64,000 nucleotides of DNA from Alkalihalophilus pseudofirmus (GCF_029094545.1 NZ_CP117835.1:3142001-3206000); one strand, 5' to 3'. Shown: positions 30,035 through 39,613, counted from the stretch's first letter. Notes: a model not told the origin generated them from the sequence alone. A program made the numbers and translations.

Positions 30035-31825
30035 TTAATCTTTCTCATGCAGCTTTTCATATATAGCTTCTGCTACGTTCTTTGGCACCCCTTCTACTGC
30101 TAATTCTTCAATCGTCGCTTCCTTCATTTTTCTCACGGACCCAAAATGCTTGAGCAGCTGGCGTTTTCGTTTCTCTCCTACACCAGGGATCTCATCAAGC
30201 ACAGATTGAAAGAAGGTTTTTGACCTTGTTTGTCTATGAAAGGTAATCGCAAACCTGTGAACCTCATCTTGTATTCTTTGAAGTAAATAAAATTCATGGC
30301 TGTCTCTTTTTAACGGAATGACTACCGGAGGGTCGCCCATTAATAATTGTGAGGTACGGTGCTTTTCATCTTTAGCAAGTCCGCAAACCGGTATAGAGAG
30401 CCCTAATTCATCTTCGATTACTTCTTGCGCAGAAGCAATCTGACCTTTTCCTCCATCAATGACAATTAAATCAGGCAGCGGTCTTTCTTCTTGCAGCAGC
30501 CTCACATAGCGCCTTTTTACAACCTCGCGCATTGAACCGTAATCATCTGGACCTGTCACTGTCTTGATCTTGTATTTCCGGTAATCTTTGCGGCTTGGTT
30601 TCCCATCTAAAAAGGTCACCATTGCGGAGACAGGATCTGTTCCTTGAATGTTTGAGTTATCAAAAGCTTCTATGCGATAAGGAGTTGCAATCCCCATCGC
30701 TTCTCCTAATCGTTCTACTGCTTTGATCGTTCGATCTTCATCCCGCTCAATTAAAGAAAACTTTTCTTTTAGCGCAAAAGATGCATTCTGGTTGGCTAAA
30801 TCCAGCAGCTCCTTTTTCTTACCTCGTTTCGGATGAGCTGTCTTCACTTCTAATAATTGTTCAACCAATTCACGATCTACCTCTTCTGGCAGGAGTATTT
30901 CCGCTGGCTTAATATGATCTTTTTGAAGATAAAACTGCCCTACAAATGTAAGCAGATCATCCTTAGCTTCTTTATAAAATGGAAAAATCGACACATCACG
31001 CTCGATCAGCTTTCCTTGACGTATAAAGAACACCTGCACGCACATCCAGCCTTTATCATAAGCAAAGCCAAATACATCTCGATTAATATGATCATTAATG
31101 GTCATCTTTTGCTTTTCTCTGACTTGATCCATATGCTGCAATAGATCTCTTAATTCTTTGGCCCGCTCAAAATTCAACTCTTCTGAGGCTTTCATCATCT
31201 TCTCTGTAAGATCTTCTTTAATCTCATCATGACCTGAACGCAAAAATTTAGTGATTTCTTGAACCATCTCTTGGTTTTGCTCTTTTGTGACCTCATAAAC
31301 ACACGGCGCTAAACATTGACCGATATGATAATATAAACACACTTTATCGGGCATCGTTCTGCATTTACGCAATGGATATAAGCGGTCTAATAACTTTTTC
31401 GTCTCGTTAGCCGCTCCTGCATTAGGATAAGGACCAAAATACTTCCCGCCGTCTTTTTTTATGTTTCTTGTTGTAATCAACCGCGGATGTTCTTCATTTG
31501 TTATTTTTAAATACGGATACGATTTATCATCTTTTAACATGACATTGTATTTTGGGTCATGTTTTTTTATTAAGTTCATCTCGAGAATAAGCGCCTCGAT
31601 ATTTGATGAGGTCATAATATATTCAAAGTCCACAATCTCACTAACAAGCCGTTGTGTTTTCGCATCATGAGAACCAGTAAAATAAGATCGCACTCGATTT
31701 TTCAAAACCTTTGCTTTCCCTACATAGATAATGGTTCCTTGACGATCTTTCATTAAATAACAGCCAGGCTGATCAGGCAAGACCGCTAGCTTTTCCTTCA
31801 GGTAATTTCCATCTTTCTGATTCAC
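30035..31825 (-). CDS. uvrC: UvrABC system protein C
   Basis: Dual-incision nuclease subunit of nucleotide excision repair, 596 residues. The GIY-YIG domain is N-terminal ([20 protein letters not shown]). A UVR coiled coil ([19 protein letters not shown]) lies near residue 210, an RNase H-like endonuclease domain near 375-520 ([32 protein letters not shown]), and helix-hairpin-helix motifs at the C-terminus ([20 protein letters not shown]). Confidence 0.97.
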   Translation of the reverse strand: MNQKDGNYLKEKLAVLPDQPGCYLMKDRQGTIIYVGKAKVLKNRVRSYFTGSHDAKTQRLVSEIVDFEYIMTSSNIEALILEMNLIKKHDPKYNVMLKDDKSYPYLKITNEEHPRLITTRNIKKDGGKYFGPYPNAGAANETKKLLDRLYPLRKCRTMPDKVCLYYHIGQCLAPCVYEVTKEQNQEMVQEITKFLRSGHDEIKEDLTEKMMKASEELNFERAKELRDLLQHMDQVREKQKMTINDHINRDVFGFAYDKGWMCVQVFFIRQGKLIERDVSIFPFYKEAKDDLLTFVGQFYLQKDHIKPAEILLPEEVDRELVEQLLEVKTAHPKRGKKKELLDLANQNASFALKEKFSLIERDEDRTIKAVERLGEAMGIATPYRIEAFDNSNIQGTDPVSAMVTFLDGKPSRKDYRKYKIKTVTGPDDYGSMREVVKRRYVRLLQEERPLPDLIVIDGGKGQIASAQEVIEDELGLSIPVCGLAKDEKHRTSQLLMGDPPVVIPLKRDSHEFYLLQRIQDEVHRFAITFHRQTRSKTFFQSVLDEIPGVGEKRKRQLLKHFGSVRKMKEATIEELAVEGVPKNVAEAIYEKLHEKD

Positions 31826-31846
31826 TTACATGTCTCCCCCTCTCCA

Positions 31847-31870
31847 TTACAGCGAAACTTATTGCTGTAA
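31847..31870. other. Inverted repeat in the uvrC leader
   Basis: TTACAGC and GCTGTAA are separated by ten bases, just upstream of the uvrC ribosome site. It could be a regulator site or a leader hairpin. It does not match the SOS (LexA) box of Bacillus, which reads GAAC-N4-GTTC. Confidence 0.3.
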
Positions 31871-31974
31871 ATCCGATAGCTCTAACCTATTGGCTGCAAG
31901 ATCTAAACATATGTTCTCTCACTCTATTGTTAGCGACATCTAAAAAAATATCAAGTATGAAGCAGCAAGCACAG

Positions 31975-32008
31975 CAAAAAATCGCGCTCTCTTTTGAGGG
32001 CGCGATTT
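31975..32008 (-). terminator. Terminator after trxA
   Basis: AAATCGCGC...CTC pairs with GAG...GCGCGATTT around AAAA on the minus strand, followed by more T. It separates trxA from uvrC. Confidence 0.85.
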
Positions 32009-32017
32009 CATAATGAA

Positions 32018-32332
32018 TTATAGGTGTTTGTTTAGAAGTTCAGCTAATGCTTCCTTCGGCTGGAACCCAACAACTTGATCTACTACATCTCCATCTTTAA
32101 AAACAAGAAGAGTAGGGATACTCATGACGCTGTATTTACCAGCTGTTTCTTGGTTCTCATCTACATCTAACTTAGCAATCTTTACTTTATCGCCCATCTC
32201 TGCATCTAATTCTTCAAGAACAGGTGCAATCATTTTACAAGGTCCACACCAAGGTGCCCAAAAGTCTGCAAGAACGACTCCCTCACTTGTTTCACTTGCG
32301 AATGTTTGATCTGTTACGTTTACGATAGCCAT
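32018..32332 (-). CDS. trxA: Thioredoxin
   Basis: Essential cytoplasmic dithiol reductase, 104 residues when started at ATG 32332 (MAIVNVTDQ), which follows AAAGGAGG. The redox motif is [11 protein letters not shown] near residue 27-32. The cis-proline is in MSIPTLLVF near 73. It lies between etfA and uvrC as in B. subtilis. Confidence 0.97.
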   Translation of the reverse strand: MAIVNVTDQTFASETSEGVVLADFWAPWCGPCKMIAPVLEELDAEMGDKVKIAKLDVDENQETAGKYSVMSIPTLLVFKDGDVVDQVVGFQPKEALAELLNKHL

Positions 32333-32494
32333 CAAAAAAGCCTCCTTTAATTCTCAACAAAATAATTTACAGTCTGATTATACCATTTGACGTATTAAAT
32401 TGGCGAATAAGTTGCTCGCAATTATTATCCCCTGCCTAGTATTAAAATAACCGAATGAATAATTTTAAAACATGCCCCGCTATAATCTATGTGA

Positions 32495-32530
32495 TAAAAA
32501 AAGAAAGCCCATGCGTCTATGGACTTTCTT
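32495..32530 (-). terminator. Terminator after etfA
   Basis: AAGAAAGTCCAT pairs with ATGGGCTTTCTT on the minus strand (one G-U pair), followed by TTTTT. It ends the fadR-ech-etfB-etfA transcript. Confidence 0.85.
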
Positions 32531-32539
32531 AAAGGGTCA

Positions 32540-33517
32540 TTAGTTAGAAACTAATGTGCTTTTAAGCTCTTCTGTCAGGATTGGAAGAATTTCAAATAGA
32601 TCGCCGACTATACCGTAATCAGCCACTTCAAAAATAGGAGCTTCTGGGTCTTTGTTAATTGCTACAATGACCTTAGAGTTAGACATACCAGCTAAATGCT
32701 GAATCGCACCTGAAAGACCAACCGCAATATATAAATCTGGTGTCACGACTTTACCCGTTTGACCAATTTGCAGTGAGTAATCGCAATAGTCTGCATCACA
32801 CGCTCCACGAGACGCTCCAACCGCACCGCCTAGTAGGTCTGCTAATTCTTGCAGCGGCTCAAAGCCTTCTTTCCCTTTTACTCCACGGCCGCCAGCTACG
32901 ATTACTTTTGCTTCAGAAAGATCAACACCGCCTGTTGCTTTACGAACCACATCTTTAATGACTGTGCGTAGATCTTTAATATCTACTGTTAAGTTCGAAA
33001 CATCTCCGCTTCTTGACTCATCTTTTTCAAGCGGCGGAATGTTATTTGGACGGATCGTTGCAAAAACAACTCCCTCATTTACTTTCTTTTTCTCAAATGC
33101 TTTACCAGAATAGATTGGACGCGTGAATACCGCATCTCCTCCGTCCATCTCAACAGAGATCGCATCAGAGATCAGCCCCGCATTTAATTTCATCGCTAGA
33201 CGCGGTGAAACATCTTTACCTAATGAAGTGTGTCCAAGAAGAACTCCCTCTGGACTCTCTACATCAAGAACTTGCAATAATGCCTGTTGATAAGCATCTG
33301 TTGTGTATGTTTTAAGGTCAGCATGGTTCACAACGATTACACGATCTGCACCGTAGTGGATAAGACTTTCAGCTAAACCGCTTACATCTTCTCCTAAAAG
33401 AACCCCTACTACTTCTCCGCCATCTGCCACTTCTTTTCCGGCAGCAACTGCTTCATATGATACATTACGTAATTCTCCGTCACGAACTTCTCCGATTACA
33501 AGTACTTTCTTTGCCAT
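32540..33517 (-). CDS. etfA: Electron transfer flavoprotein alpha subunit
   Basis: FAD-binding subunit of ETF, which takes electrons from acyl-CoA dehydrogenases. It has 325 residues. The C-terminal FAD domain is clear: VVAGGRGVKGKEGFEPL near residue 205, GASRGACDADY near 232, and GLSGAIQHLAGM...VAINKDPEAPIFEVADYG near 268-305. It lies 14 bases after etfB. Confidence 0.96.
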   Translation of the reverse strand: MAKKVLVIGEVRDGELRNVSYEAVAAGKEVADGGEVVGVLLGEDVSGLAESLIHYGADRVIVVNHADLKTYTTDAYQQALLQVLDVESPEGVLLGHTSLGKDVSPRLAMKLNAGLISDAISVEMDGGDAVFTRPIYSGKAFEKKKVNEGVVFATIRPNNIPPLEKDESRSGDVSNLTVDIKDLRTVIKDVVRKATGGVDLSEAKVIVAGGRGVKGKEGFEPLQELADLLGGAVGASRGACDADYCDYSLQIGQTGKVVTPDLYIAVGLSGAIQHLAGMSNSKVIVAINKDPEAPIFEVADYGIVGDLFEILPILTEELKSTLVSN

Positions 33518-33531
33518 GATAATCCCTCCAA

Positions 33532-34302
33532 TTAAATGACTTTTGCTTCAGATTTTAGAAGTGATACGAGCTCTTTTACTTGCGCTTGCGGGTCGCCTTC
33601 TAATAGTTTTCCTGCTTGCTTTTCTGGTGGTAAGAAGATCTCAAGTGTCGTTGTTTTTGCTTCTACATCATCTTCATCCAAGTCAAGATCATCTAAATCA
33701 AGTGTTTCTAATGGCTTTTTCTTTGCTTTCATAATACCAGGAAGTGATGGGTAACGTGGCTCATTTAAACCTTGTTGAGCAGTTACAAGCACAGGAAGAG
33801 ATACTTCTACTGTTTCTTCGTCTCCTTCAACATCACGAACGATCGTTGCTGCTCCGTCCGCCACTTCAAGGTTTGTAATCGTTGTCACTTGCGGGATTTC
33901 TAATAGTTCAGCTACACGAGGACCAACTTGTCCGCTTCCTCCGTCAACCGCCACATTTCCGCCTAAGATAATGTCATACTCTTGCTCTTTTAAGTAAGCA
34001 GCAAGCATTGACGCTGTTGTAAATTGATCCAATTCATCTACATCTTCGCTATCAAGCAATACAGCTTTGTCTGCACCCATTGCTAAAGCAGTACGTAGTT
34101 CTTTTTCTGCTTCTTCTTCACCAACTGTTACAACCGTTACTTCTCCGCCATGTTCATCACGGAGTACAATCGCTTCTTCAATGGCATATTCATCGTATGG
34201 ATTAATAATAAATTCTGCTCCACCTTCATCAATTCGACCGTTTGAGATCGCAATTTTTTCCTCAGTGTCAAAAGTACGTTTCATTAAGACGAAAATGTTC
34301 AT
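33532..34302 (-). CDS. etfB: Electron transfer flavoprotein beta subunit
   Basis: Partner of EtfA, 256 residues. It shows the ETF-beta signature VEVSLPVLVTAQQGLNEPRYPSLPGIMKAKKKPLE split across residues about 165-200, the AMP-binding NPYDEYAIEEA near 34, and GGNVAVDGGSGQVGP near 113. An acidic stretch (LDLDDLDLDEDDVEAK) follows. It is a member of the fatty-acid degradation operon. Confidence 0.96.
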   Translation of the reverse strand: MNIFVLMKRTFDTEEKIAISNGRIDEGGAEFIINPYDEYAIEEAIVLRDEHGGEVTVVTVGEEEAEKELRTALAMGADKAVLLDSEDVDELDQFTTASMLAAYLKEQEYDIILGGNVAVDGGSGQVGPRVAELLEIPQVTTITNLEVADGAATIVRDVEGDEETVEVSLPVLVTAQQGLNEPRYPSLPGIMKAKKKPLETLDLDDLDLDEDDVEAKTTTLEIFLPPEKQAGKLLEGDPQAQVKELVSLLKSEAKVI

Positions 34303-34329
34303 GCTTTATTCCCTCCTAGAATTAGTAAA

Positions 34330-35103
34330 CTATTTATTTTGGAATTTAGGTGCTCGCTTTTCAATAAAGGCTTGTATGCCTTCTTTTCCATCCTCTGAAT
34401 CAAATGCAAGTCCAAAAAGTTCAGCTTCTCGCTTCGCTCCAGCTTTGTACTGCTCATCAATGCCAAATTGCAGCAGCTCTAAAGTTAATCGTGTTGTGAC
34501 TGTACTTTTCTTGGCAATCTTTTTCGCTAACGCCATTGCATCTTCAATGAGCGCTTGCTCAGAATGAGTCGAATTAACAAGACCTAATGTTTTTGCCTCA
34601 GACCCTGTAATCGGATCACTAGTCAAAAGCATTTCGGTCGCTTTAGCACGGCCAACATACTGCGGCAATCGCTGGCTTCCTGCAAATCCTGGAATTAATC
34701 CAAGCTGCAATTCTGGAAGACCAAGTTTTGCATCTTCTGTTGCCAGACGAATATGGCAAGCCATAGCAAGTTCTAATCCTCCGCCAAGTGCTGCACCATG
34801 AATAGCTGCAATAACAGGTTTTTTAAATGCTTCAATACGATCAAATAGAACTTGACCTTGCAGGGCTAGTTTGGTGAAAGCTGCACCATCCTCTACCTCT
34901 GTGAACTCTTTGATGTCAGCTCCTGCGGCAAAGAATCTTCCTTCGCCGCATAAGAGGACAACATGAACATCATTATTCTGTTCAATTTGAGTAAAGGCTT
35001 CATCAAGTTCCGATAGAACGCCGCGTGACAAGGCATTTGCTGGCGGACGAGCTAACGTTATGGTCGCAATATGTTCGCTAACATCAAGCTTGATATAATC
35101 CAT
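34330..35103 (-). CDS. Enoyl-CoA hydratase (FadB/YsiB-like)
   Basis: Crotonase-family enzyme for the hydration step of beta-oxidation, about 257 residues. The oxyanion-hole segments AAGADIKEFTEVED (about 62) and IHGAALGGGLELAMACHIRLA (about 97), with the catalytic Glu region LGLPELQLGLIPGFAGSQRL near 130, are clear. I choose ATG 35103 over the GTG nine bases upstream because GGAG is then correctly spaced. It lies 20 bases after fadR and corresponds to B. subtilis ysiB. Confidence 0.92.
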   Translation of the reverse strand: MDYIKLDVSEHIATITLARPPANALSRGVLSELDEAFTQIEQNNDVHVVLLCGEGRFFAAGADIKEFTEVEDGAAFTKLALQGQVLFDRIEAFKKPVIAAIHGAALGGGLELAMACHIRLATEDAKLGLPELQLGLIPGFAGSQRLPQYVGRAKATEMLLTSDPITGSEAKTLGLVNSTHSEQALIEDAMALAKKIAKKSTVTTRLTLELLQFGIDEQYKAGAKREAELFGLAFDSEDGKEGIQAFIEKRAPKFQNK

Positions 35104-35123
35104 TCCTTCCACTCCATTCTTAT

Positions 35124-35711
35124 CTACCTTTTACAAAAACCTCCCAAAAGCATTTGGTGTAAGGGTTTTGCTAGAGCACTCAGGTCATACTTGCAGTCTT
35201 TCATAACCCAATTTGTAACTACTTCATCTAACGTGCCGAAAATCATTTGACGCGCTAGGCGATTGTCTAACTCAGGGTCAAAATAACCGCTTTCTTTCCC
35301 TTCAGTAATTAATTCGTCCATCAAGGTTAAATACCCTTTTAAGATATCATTAATTTTTAGTCTAAGGTCCGTATTTGATTGTCTAAGCTCTAGTTGTGTG
35401 ACGATAGCGAGCTGCTTATCTGCTTCTAATTGTTCAAAGTGCGTGGTCATTAGAAGGAGGAATTTTTCATCCACGGTTTGGCAAGACTCAATCTTTGTTC
35501 GAATGGTCTCTACAAAACGTCCCATCTTCTCTTCAAATAAAGAGGTCAAAATGTCTTCTTTATTTTTGAAATAAAGATAGATCGTTCCATCCGCAACTCC
35601 CGCCTCTCTGGCGATCTTCGCTACTTGTGCCTGATGATAACCGTGCTTAGCAATAACCGTTACAGCTGCATCGATAATCTGGTTGTATTTTGGTCCTTTT
35701 TTCTTTCCCAC
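35124..35711 (-). CDS. fadR: TetR-family fatty-acid regulator FadR (YsiA)
   Basis: A 195-residue TetR repressor. The N-terminal HTH is IIDAAVTVIAKHGYHQAQ, then KIAREAGVADGTIYLYFKNKEDIL. The C-terminal helical domain is expected to bind long-chain acyl-CoA, which releases it from DNA. It heads the operon with ech and etfBA, and a consensus FadR box lies just in front of it, implying autoregulation. Confidence 0.93.
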   Translation of the reverse strand: MGKKKGPKYNQIIDAAVTVIAKHGYHQAQVAKIAREAGVADGTIYLYFKNKEDILTSLFEEKMGRFVETIRTKIESCQTVDEKFLLLMTTHFEQLEADKQLAIVTQLELRQSNTDLRLKINDILKGYLTLMDELITEGKESGYFDPELDNRLARQMIFGTLDEVVTNWVMKDCKYDLSALAKPLHQMLLGGFCKR

Positions 35712-35730
35712 TTTTGTCGCTCCTTTAAAA

Positions 35731-35748
35731 TGAATGAGTATTCATTCA
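35731..35748. promoter_or_regulatory. FadR box before fadR
   Basis: TGAATGAGTATTCATTCA matches the Bacillus FadR consensus TGAATGAMTANTCATTCA at every position except the degenerate M, where it has G. It lies just downstream of the -10 of the fadR promoter, so binding should block transcription start. Confidence 0.85.
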
Positions 35749-35756
35749 TATCTCTT

Positions 35757-35785
35757 ATTCTAGTGGAAAAAACCAAGACTGTCAA
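35757..35785 (-). promoter_or_regulatory. Sigma-A promoter of the fadR operon
   Basis: Minus-strand TTGACA (35780-35785), a 17-base spacer and TAGAAT (35757-35762). The FadR box begins eight bases further downstream. Confidence 0.8.
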
Positions 35786-35812
35786 TCCACCATTTTCATA
35801 ATTGAATGGTCA

Positions 35813-37522
35813 TCAACTAGATTTTTCTTGATTCAATGCAGCGGTTTTCTCTTTTTCTTCCTCGATTAGTACTCGCTTTAAAATTTTACCTACAATTGTT
35901 TTTGGGAGCTCTTCACGGAACTCATATAACCTTGGTACTTTATAAGCAGCCAGATGTTTACGGCAGTATTGATTTAACTCTTTTTCAGTAAGCTGCTTGC
36001 CTTCTTTAAGGACGACAAATACCTTCACAGTTTCCCCGCGGTATTCGTCCGGTACACCAATAGCTACTGCTTCTTGAATATCCTCATGGTTATATAACAC
36101 TTCTTCAATTTCTCTAGGATAAATGTTAAAACCACCAGCAATAATCATATCCTTTTTACGATCAACGATATAAAAATAGCCTTCCTCATCCATATAGCCC
36201 ATATCACCCGTTAGAAGCCAATCATCTTGCATCGTTGCTTGAGTAGCCTCCGGGCGGTTCCAATACCCTTTCATAATTTGCGGGCCTCGAACGGCAAGCT
36301 CCCCTACTTCTCCTTGCTCCACAGGTTCCCCTGTTTCCATTGAGAGAATAACAGCTTCTGTATCCGGCCACGGCAATCCGATACTTGCTTGGCGATGGTC
36401 TCCCCATAGCAAGTTACAATGTGTCACCGGTGATGCTTCAGTCAGACCATATCCTTCAACAAGCCGACCGCCTGTCAGCTCTTCAAACTTCTGTTGAACT
36501 TCTTGAGGCAATGAAGCAGAACCGCTGATACACGCCTCAATCGACGACAGGTCATACTTCTTGACATCAGGGTGATTAATTAAGCCGATATACATCGTTG
36601 GTGCACCTGGAAAGATTGTAATTCGTTTTTTGTTAATAATTTTTAAGACTTCTTTTGGATCGAACTTCGGAACAATATGAAGTGCATTCCCGTTCATCAG
36701 CGTAAGATTCATTGATACAGTCATGCCGTATACGTGAAAGAATGGCAGCACAGCTAACGTACGCTCTTGGCCTTCTTTCATTTTGTACATCCAATGACGG
36801 CATTGAATCGTATTCGCTACAAGATTACGGTGAGTCAGCATAACTCCTTTTGCAAGGCCCGTAGTCCCTCCTGTGTATTGCAGCAAGGCTAGGTCCTCTC
36901 TTGGGTCCACATCTACCTCAGGACGCTTGTCGCTTCCTGCCTTAACAAAGGGCAGAAACGGATGGACAGTAGAAGAGTATTCCACATTGACCGTCATCTT
37001 TGTGTTCTTCTTTTGGATAAAAGGATAAATCAAATTCTTTGGAAACGGCAAGTAATCTTTGATAGCGGTTACAATAATATGTTCGACTGACGTTGCATTT
37101 TTCACCTTCATTACCCTTGGATATAACAAGTCCAAACATAAGATAATTTTGGCGCCTGAATCAGATAGTTGATGTTCTAATTCTCGCTCTACATACAGCG
37201 GATTGGTTTGAACGACTACTCCTCCGGCTAGTAATGTTGCAAAATAAGCAATGACTCCTTGCGGGCAGTTCGGCAGCATAATCGCTACGCGTTCACCTTT
37301 TTTAAGACCTAAGGACTGAAGATGATTGGCGAGCCTTCTTACTTCTAAGTCAAATTGACTGTATGTAAGCGACTTCCCCATAAATTCTAACGCCGTATTG
37401 TTCGGATATTTATGTGCAGCTTGCTCAACTAATTCGTGTAGTGAAACACTAGGATATTCGATATTTGCTGGAATTTCCTTGTGATAACGTCCAACCCATG
37501 CATGTTCTGTTACTGTCGACAT
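35813..37522 (-). CDS. lcfA: Long-chain acyl-CoA synthetase, copy 1 (LcfA-like)
   Basis: Activates fatty acids to acyl-CoA with ATP, 569 residues. Adenylate-forming motifs are present: LLQYTGGTTGLAKGVMLTHR near residue 215, VEGYGLTEASPVTHCN near 357, TGDMGYMDEEGYFYIVDRKK near 438, and the C-terminal lysine in LPKTIVGKILKR near 545. It is closely similar along its whole length to the next gene upstream. It has its own promoter with a FadR box, because a terminator separates the two copies. Confidence 0.93.
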   Translation of the reverse strand: MSTVTEHAWVGRYHKEIPANIEYPSVSLHELVEQAAHKYPNNTALEFMGKSLTYSQFDLEVRRLANHLQSLGLKKGERVAIMLPNCPQGVIAYFATLLAGGVVVQTNPLYVERELEHQLSDSGAKIILCLDLLYPRVMKVKNATSVEHIIVTAIKDYLPFPKNLIYPFIQKKNTKMTVNVEYSSTVHPFLPFVKAGSDKRPEVDVDPREDLALLQYTGGTTGLAKGVMLTHRNLVANTIQCRHWMYKMKEGQERTLAVLPFFHVYGMTVSMNLTLMNGNALHIVPKFDPKEVLKIINKKRITIFPGAPTMYIGLINHPDVKKYDLSSIEACISGSASLPQEVQQKFEELTGGRLVEGYGLTEASPVTHCNLLWGDHRQASIGLPWPDTEAVILSMETGEPVEQGEVGELAVRGPQIMKGYWNRPEATQATMQDDWLLTGDMGYMDEEGYFYIVDRKKDMIIAGGFNIYPREIEEVLYNHEDIQEAVAIGVPDEYRGETVKVFVVLKEGKQLTEKELNQYCRKHLAAYKVPRLYEFREELPKTIVGKILKRVLIEEEKEKTAALNQEKSS

Positions 37523-37579
37523 TAATTGGCCTCCTCATCGCTCCCCTTTCCTTATAAACGTTTCCTCTCTCTCTTCTAC

Positions 37580-37608
37580 ATTGTAATGAATAATGATTCA
37601 ATTTTAAA
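37580..37608 (-). promoter_or_regulatory. Candidate promoter of lcfA copy 1
   Basis: Minus-strand TTTAAA (37603-37608), a 17-base spacer and TACAAT (37580-37585). The spacer is occupied by a FadR-like box. Confidence 0.55.
37583..37600. promoter_or_regulatory. Candidate FadR box before lcfA copy 1
   Basis: GTAATGAATAATGATTCA matches 15 of 18 positions of the FadR consensus. It lies between the -35 and -10 elements of the lcfA copy 1 promoter. Confidence 0.6.
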
Positions 37609-37683
37609 TAGATTTTTGTGATTTTTTAAAATTTTCCTGCGATCTAGTCGAAATTTGTCCTTTATTAACATACTCACACTCAT

Positions 37684-37712
37684 AAAAAAACTGCCCGAAA
37701 GTCGGACAGTTT
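37684..37712 (-). terminator. Terminator between the two lcfA copies
   Basis: AAACTGTCCGA pairs with TCGGGCAGTTT on the minus strand (one G-U pair), followed by a run of T. It ends the copy 2 transcript. Confidence 0.8.
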
Positions 37713-37723
37713 CCTTCATCACT

Positions 37724-39436
37724 CTATTCACTGCTTGCTTTTTTAGCTTCATGCTTTTTGTTTTCTTCTTCAACCAAAACACGTCTCAGGATTTTACCGA
37801 CAAGTGTTTTTGGCAGTTCTTCTCTAAATTCATATACCTTTGGCACTTTAAATGCAGCTAGATGCTTGCGGCAATATTGATCAAGTTCTTCTTCTGTGAC
37901 AGATTTCCCTTGCTTTAATACAATAAATGCTTTGACGGTTTCCCCGCGATACTCATCAGGAGCCCCGATAATGACAGCTTCTTGAATCGCATCGTGCTCA
38001 TAAAGCACTTCTTCAATTTCCCGTGGGTAAATATTAAAGCCGCCTGCAATGATCATATCTTTTTTACGATCAACAATGTAGAAATAGCCTTCCTCATCCA
38101 TATAACCCATATCACCGGTTAAGAACCAATCATCTTTAAACACTTTAGCAGTTTCCTCAGGCCTGTTCCAGTACCCTTTCATCACTTGAGGACCGCGGAT
38201 GGCAATTTCACCAACTTCTCCAAAATCAGCTTTTTCGCCTGTTTCAGCAGAAATAATTGCAGCATCGGTATCCGGCCACGGCAGACCGATACTTCCTGTT
38301 TTCCTCTCTCCCCAAATTAAATTAGAAATAGCAACTGGAGAGGTTTCAGTTAACCCATATCCTTCTACGAGTTTACCACCTGAGAGCTGCTCAAATTTTT
38401 GTTGAACTTCAAGCGGCAGAGGAGCTGCTCCACTTAAGCATGTTTCGATCGATGAAAGGTCATATTCCTGTATATCAGGGTCATTAATGAGTGCCACATA
38501 CATGGTAGGAGCACCTGGAAATAACGTAACCTTTTGCTTTTCGATTGTTTTTAGTACATCTTTCACTTCAAACTTCGGCAGGATAACAGTTGTTAACCCT
38601 CCCATAATTGAGAAGTTCATGATGACCGTCATACCATACACGTGGAAGAACGGCAAAGCTGCAAGCATTCTTTCATTGCCAGGGCGCATCTTATACATCC
38701 ACGCCATACATTGAGATGTATTAATGACGAGGTTTGCATGTGTCAGCATTACACCTTTAGCAGGGCCGGTTGTACCTCCTGTGTATTGTAATAACGCCAA
38801 ATCAACGGTAGGATCCACTTCGACATTTACCTCTTTTGTAGACCCTTGGTTTAAGAAATTTTTAAAAGCAAGCGTCTTATCGTCGTACACAACTTCAACT
38901 TTAATACCCATTTTCTTTTTTTGCACGAGTGGATACAAGAGATTTTTCGGAAATGGTAAGTAATCTTTAATGCTCGTTACGATGACATGTTCTAAGCTGG
39001 TTTTACTGCGAACGGCCTGCACTCTTGGAAATACTAAATCAAGACAAATAATTACTTTTGCACCTGAGTCAACCAGTTGATGCTCAAGTTCCCTTTCAAC
39101 ATATAAAGGGTTCGTCTGCACTACAATGGCGCCAATCATTAAAGCCCCGTAATAGCTGATAACCGATTGGGGACAGTTTGCAAGCATAATCGCGACACGG
39201 TCTCCTTTTTGAATCCCTAGAGACTGAAGCTGATTTGCAAACTGTTTAGCTTGATTGTAAAGCTCTTCATACGTTAACTCTTTTCCAAGGAAATGCAATG
39301 CTGATGTACTAGCATACTTACTTGCAGCTTGCTTTAGGTAGTCATGAAGCGTATTGTCCTCATATGGAATCGTATGAGGAATCTCCTTTGGGTAGTGCTT
39401 GAGCCAAACCTTATCTTCATGCGTCATAACAGTCAT
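37724..39436 (-). CDS. Long-chain acyl-CoA synthetase, copy 2 (LcfA-like)
   Basis: A second full-length fatty-acyl-CoA ligase, 570 residues, with all motifs intact: LLQYTGGTTGPAKGVMLTHA near residue 216, VEGYGLTETSPVAISN near 358, TGDMGYMDEEGYFYIVDRKK near 440 and LPKTLVGKILRR near 547. It is a tandem paralogue of copy 1. The N-termini and the region about 175-205 differ most, which may reflect different chain-length preference. A cre site lies in its promoter instead of a FadR box. Confidence 0.93.
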   Translation of the reverse strand: MTVMTHEDKVWLKHYPKEIPHTIPYEDNTLHDYLKQAASKYASTSALHFLGKELTYEELYNQAKQFANQLQSLGIQKGDRVAIMLANCPQSVISYYGALMIGAIVVQTNPLYVERELEHQLVDSGAKVIICLDLVFPRVQAVRSKTSLEHVIVTSIKDYLPFPKNLLYPLVQKKKMGIKVEVVYDDKTLAFKNFLNQGSTKEVNVEVDPTVDLALLQYTGGTTGPAKGVMLTHANLVINTSQCMAWMYKMRPGNERMLAALPFFHVYGMTVIMNFSIMGGLTTVILPKFEVKDVLKTIEKQKVTLFPGAPTMYVALINDPDIQEYDLSSIETCLSGAAPLPLEVQQKFEQLSGGKLVEGYGLTETSPVAISNLIWGERKTGSIGLPWPDTDAAIISAETGEKADFGEVGEIAIRGPQVMKGYWNRPEETAKVFKDDWFLTGDMGYMDEEGYFYIVDRKKDMIIAGGFNIYPREIEEVLYEHDAIQEAVIIGAPDEYRGETVKAFIVLKQGKSVTEEELDQYCRKHLAAFKVPKVYEFREELPKTLVGKILRRVLVEEENKKHEAKKASSE

Positions 39437-39490
39437 CTCCTTACCCCTTTCTCCATTCTCCTTTCTTGTGTGCCACTCTCCTCTAATACT

Positions 39491-39519
39491 ATTGTATTGT
39501 AATCGCTTACAATTTTGAA
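39491..39519 (-). promoter_or_regulatory. Candidate promoter of lcfA copy 2
   Basis: Minus-strand TTCAAA (39514-39519), a 17-base spacer and TACAAT (39491-39496). The layout is the same as at copy 1, but a cre site fills the spacer. Confidence 0.55.
39498..39511. promoter_or_regulatory. cre (CcpA) site in the lcfA copy 2 promoter
   Basis: TGTAATCGCTTACA matches the cre consensus TGWAANCGNTNWCA at every position and is palindromic (TTGTAA...TTACAA). Its place inside the promoter spacer implies glucose repression. Confidence 0.75.
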
Positions 39520-39570
39520 TCTTTTTTTTAAAATTTTCTGAACTTTTTTCCTAGTTCTTATTTATCCGAT

Positions 39571-39608
39571 AAAAAAGACTGTGCAAAATACATTCGCACA
39601 GCCTTTAT
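39571..39608 (-). terminator. Terminator after the 29-codon membrane peptide gene
   Basis: AAGGCTGTGC pairs with GCACAGTCTT on the minus strand, with G-U pairs, followed by TTTTATC. It separates this gene from lcfA copy 2. Confidence 0.7.
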
Positions 39609-39613
39609 CTATT

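Noticed and set aside
34067-34567. A 166-codon plus-strand open frame antisense to etfB and the enoyl-CoA hydratase gene
   Set aside because: It is Ser/Ala/Thr rich, has no ribosome site, and overlaps two certain genes on the other strand. It is a shadow frame.
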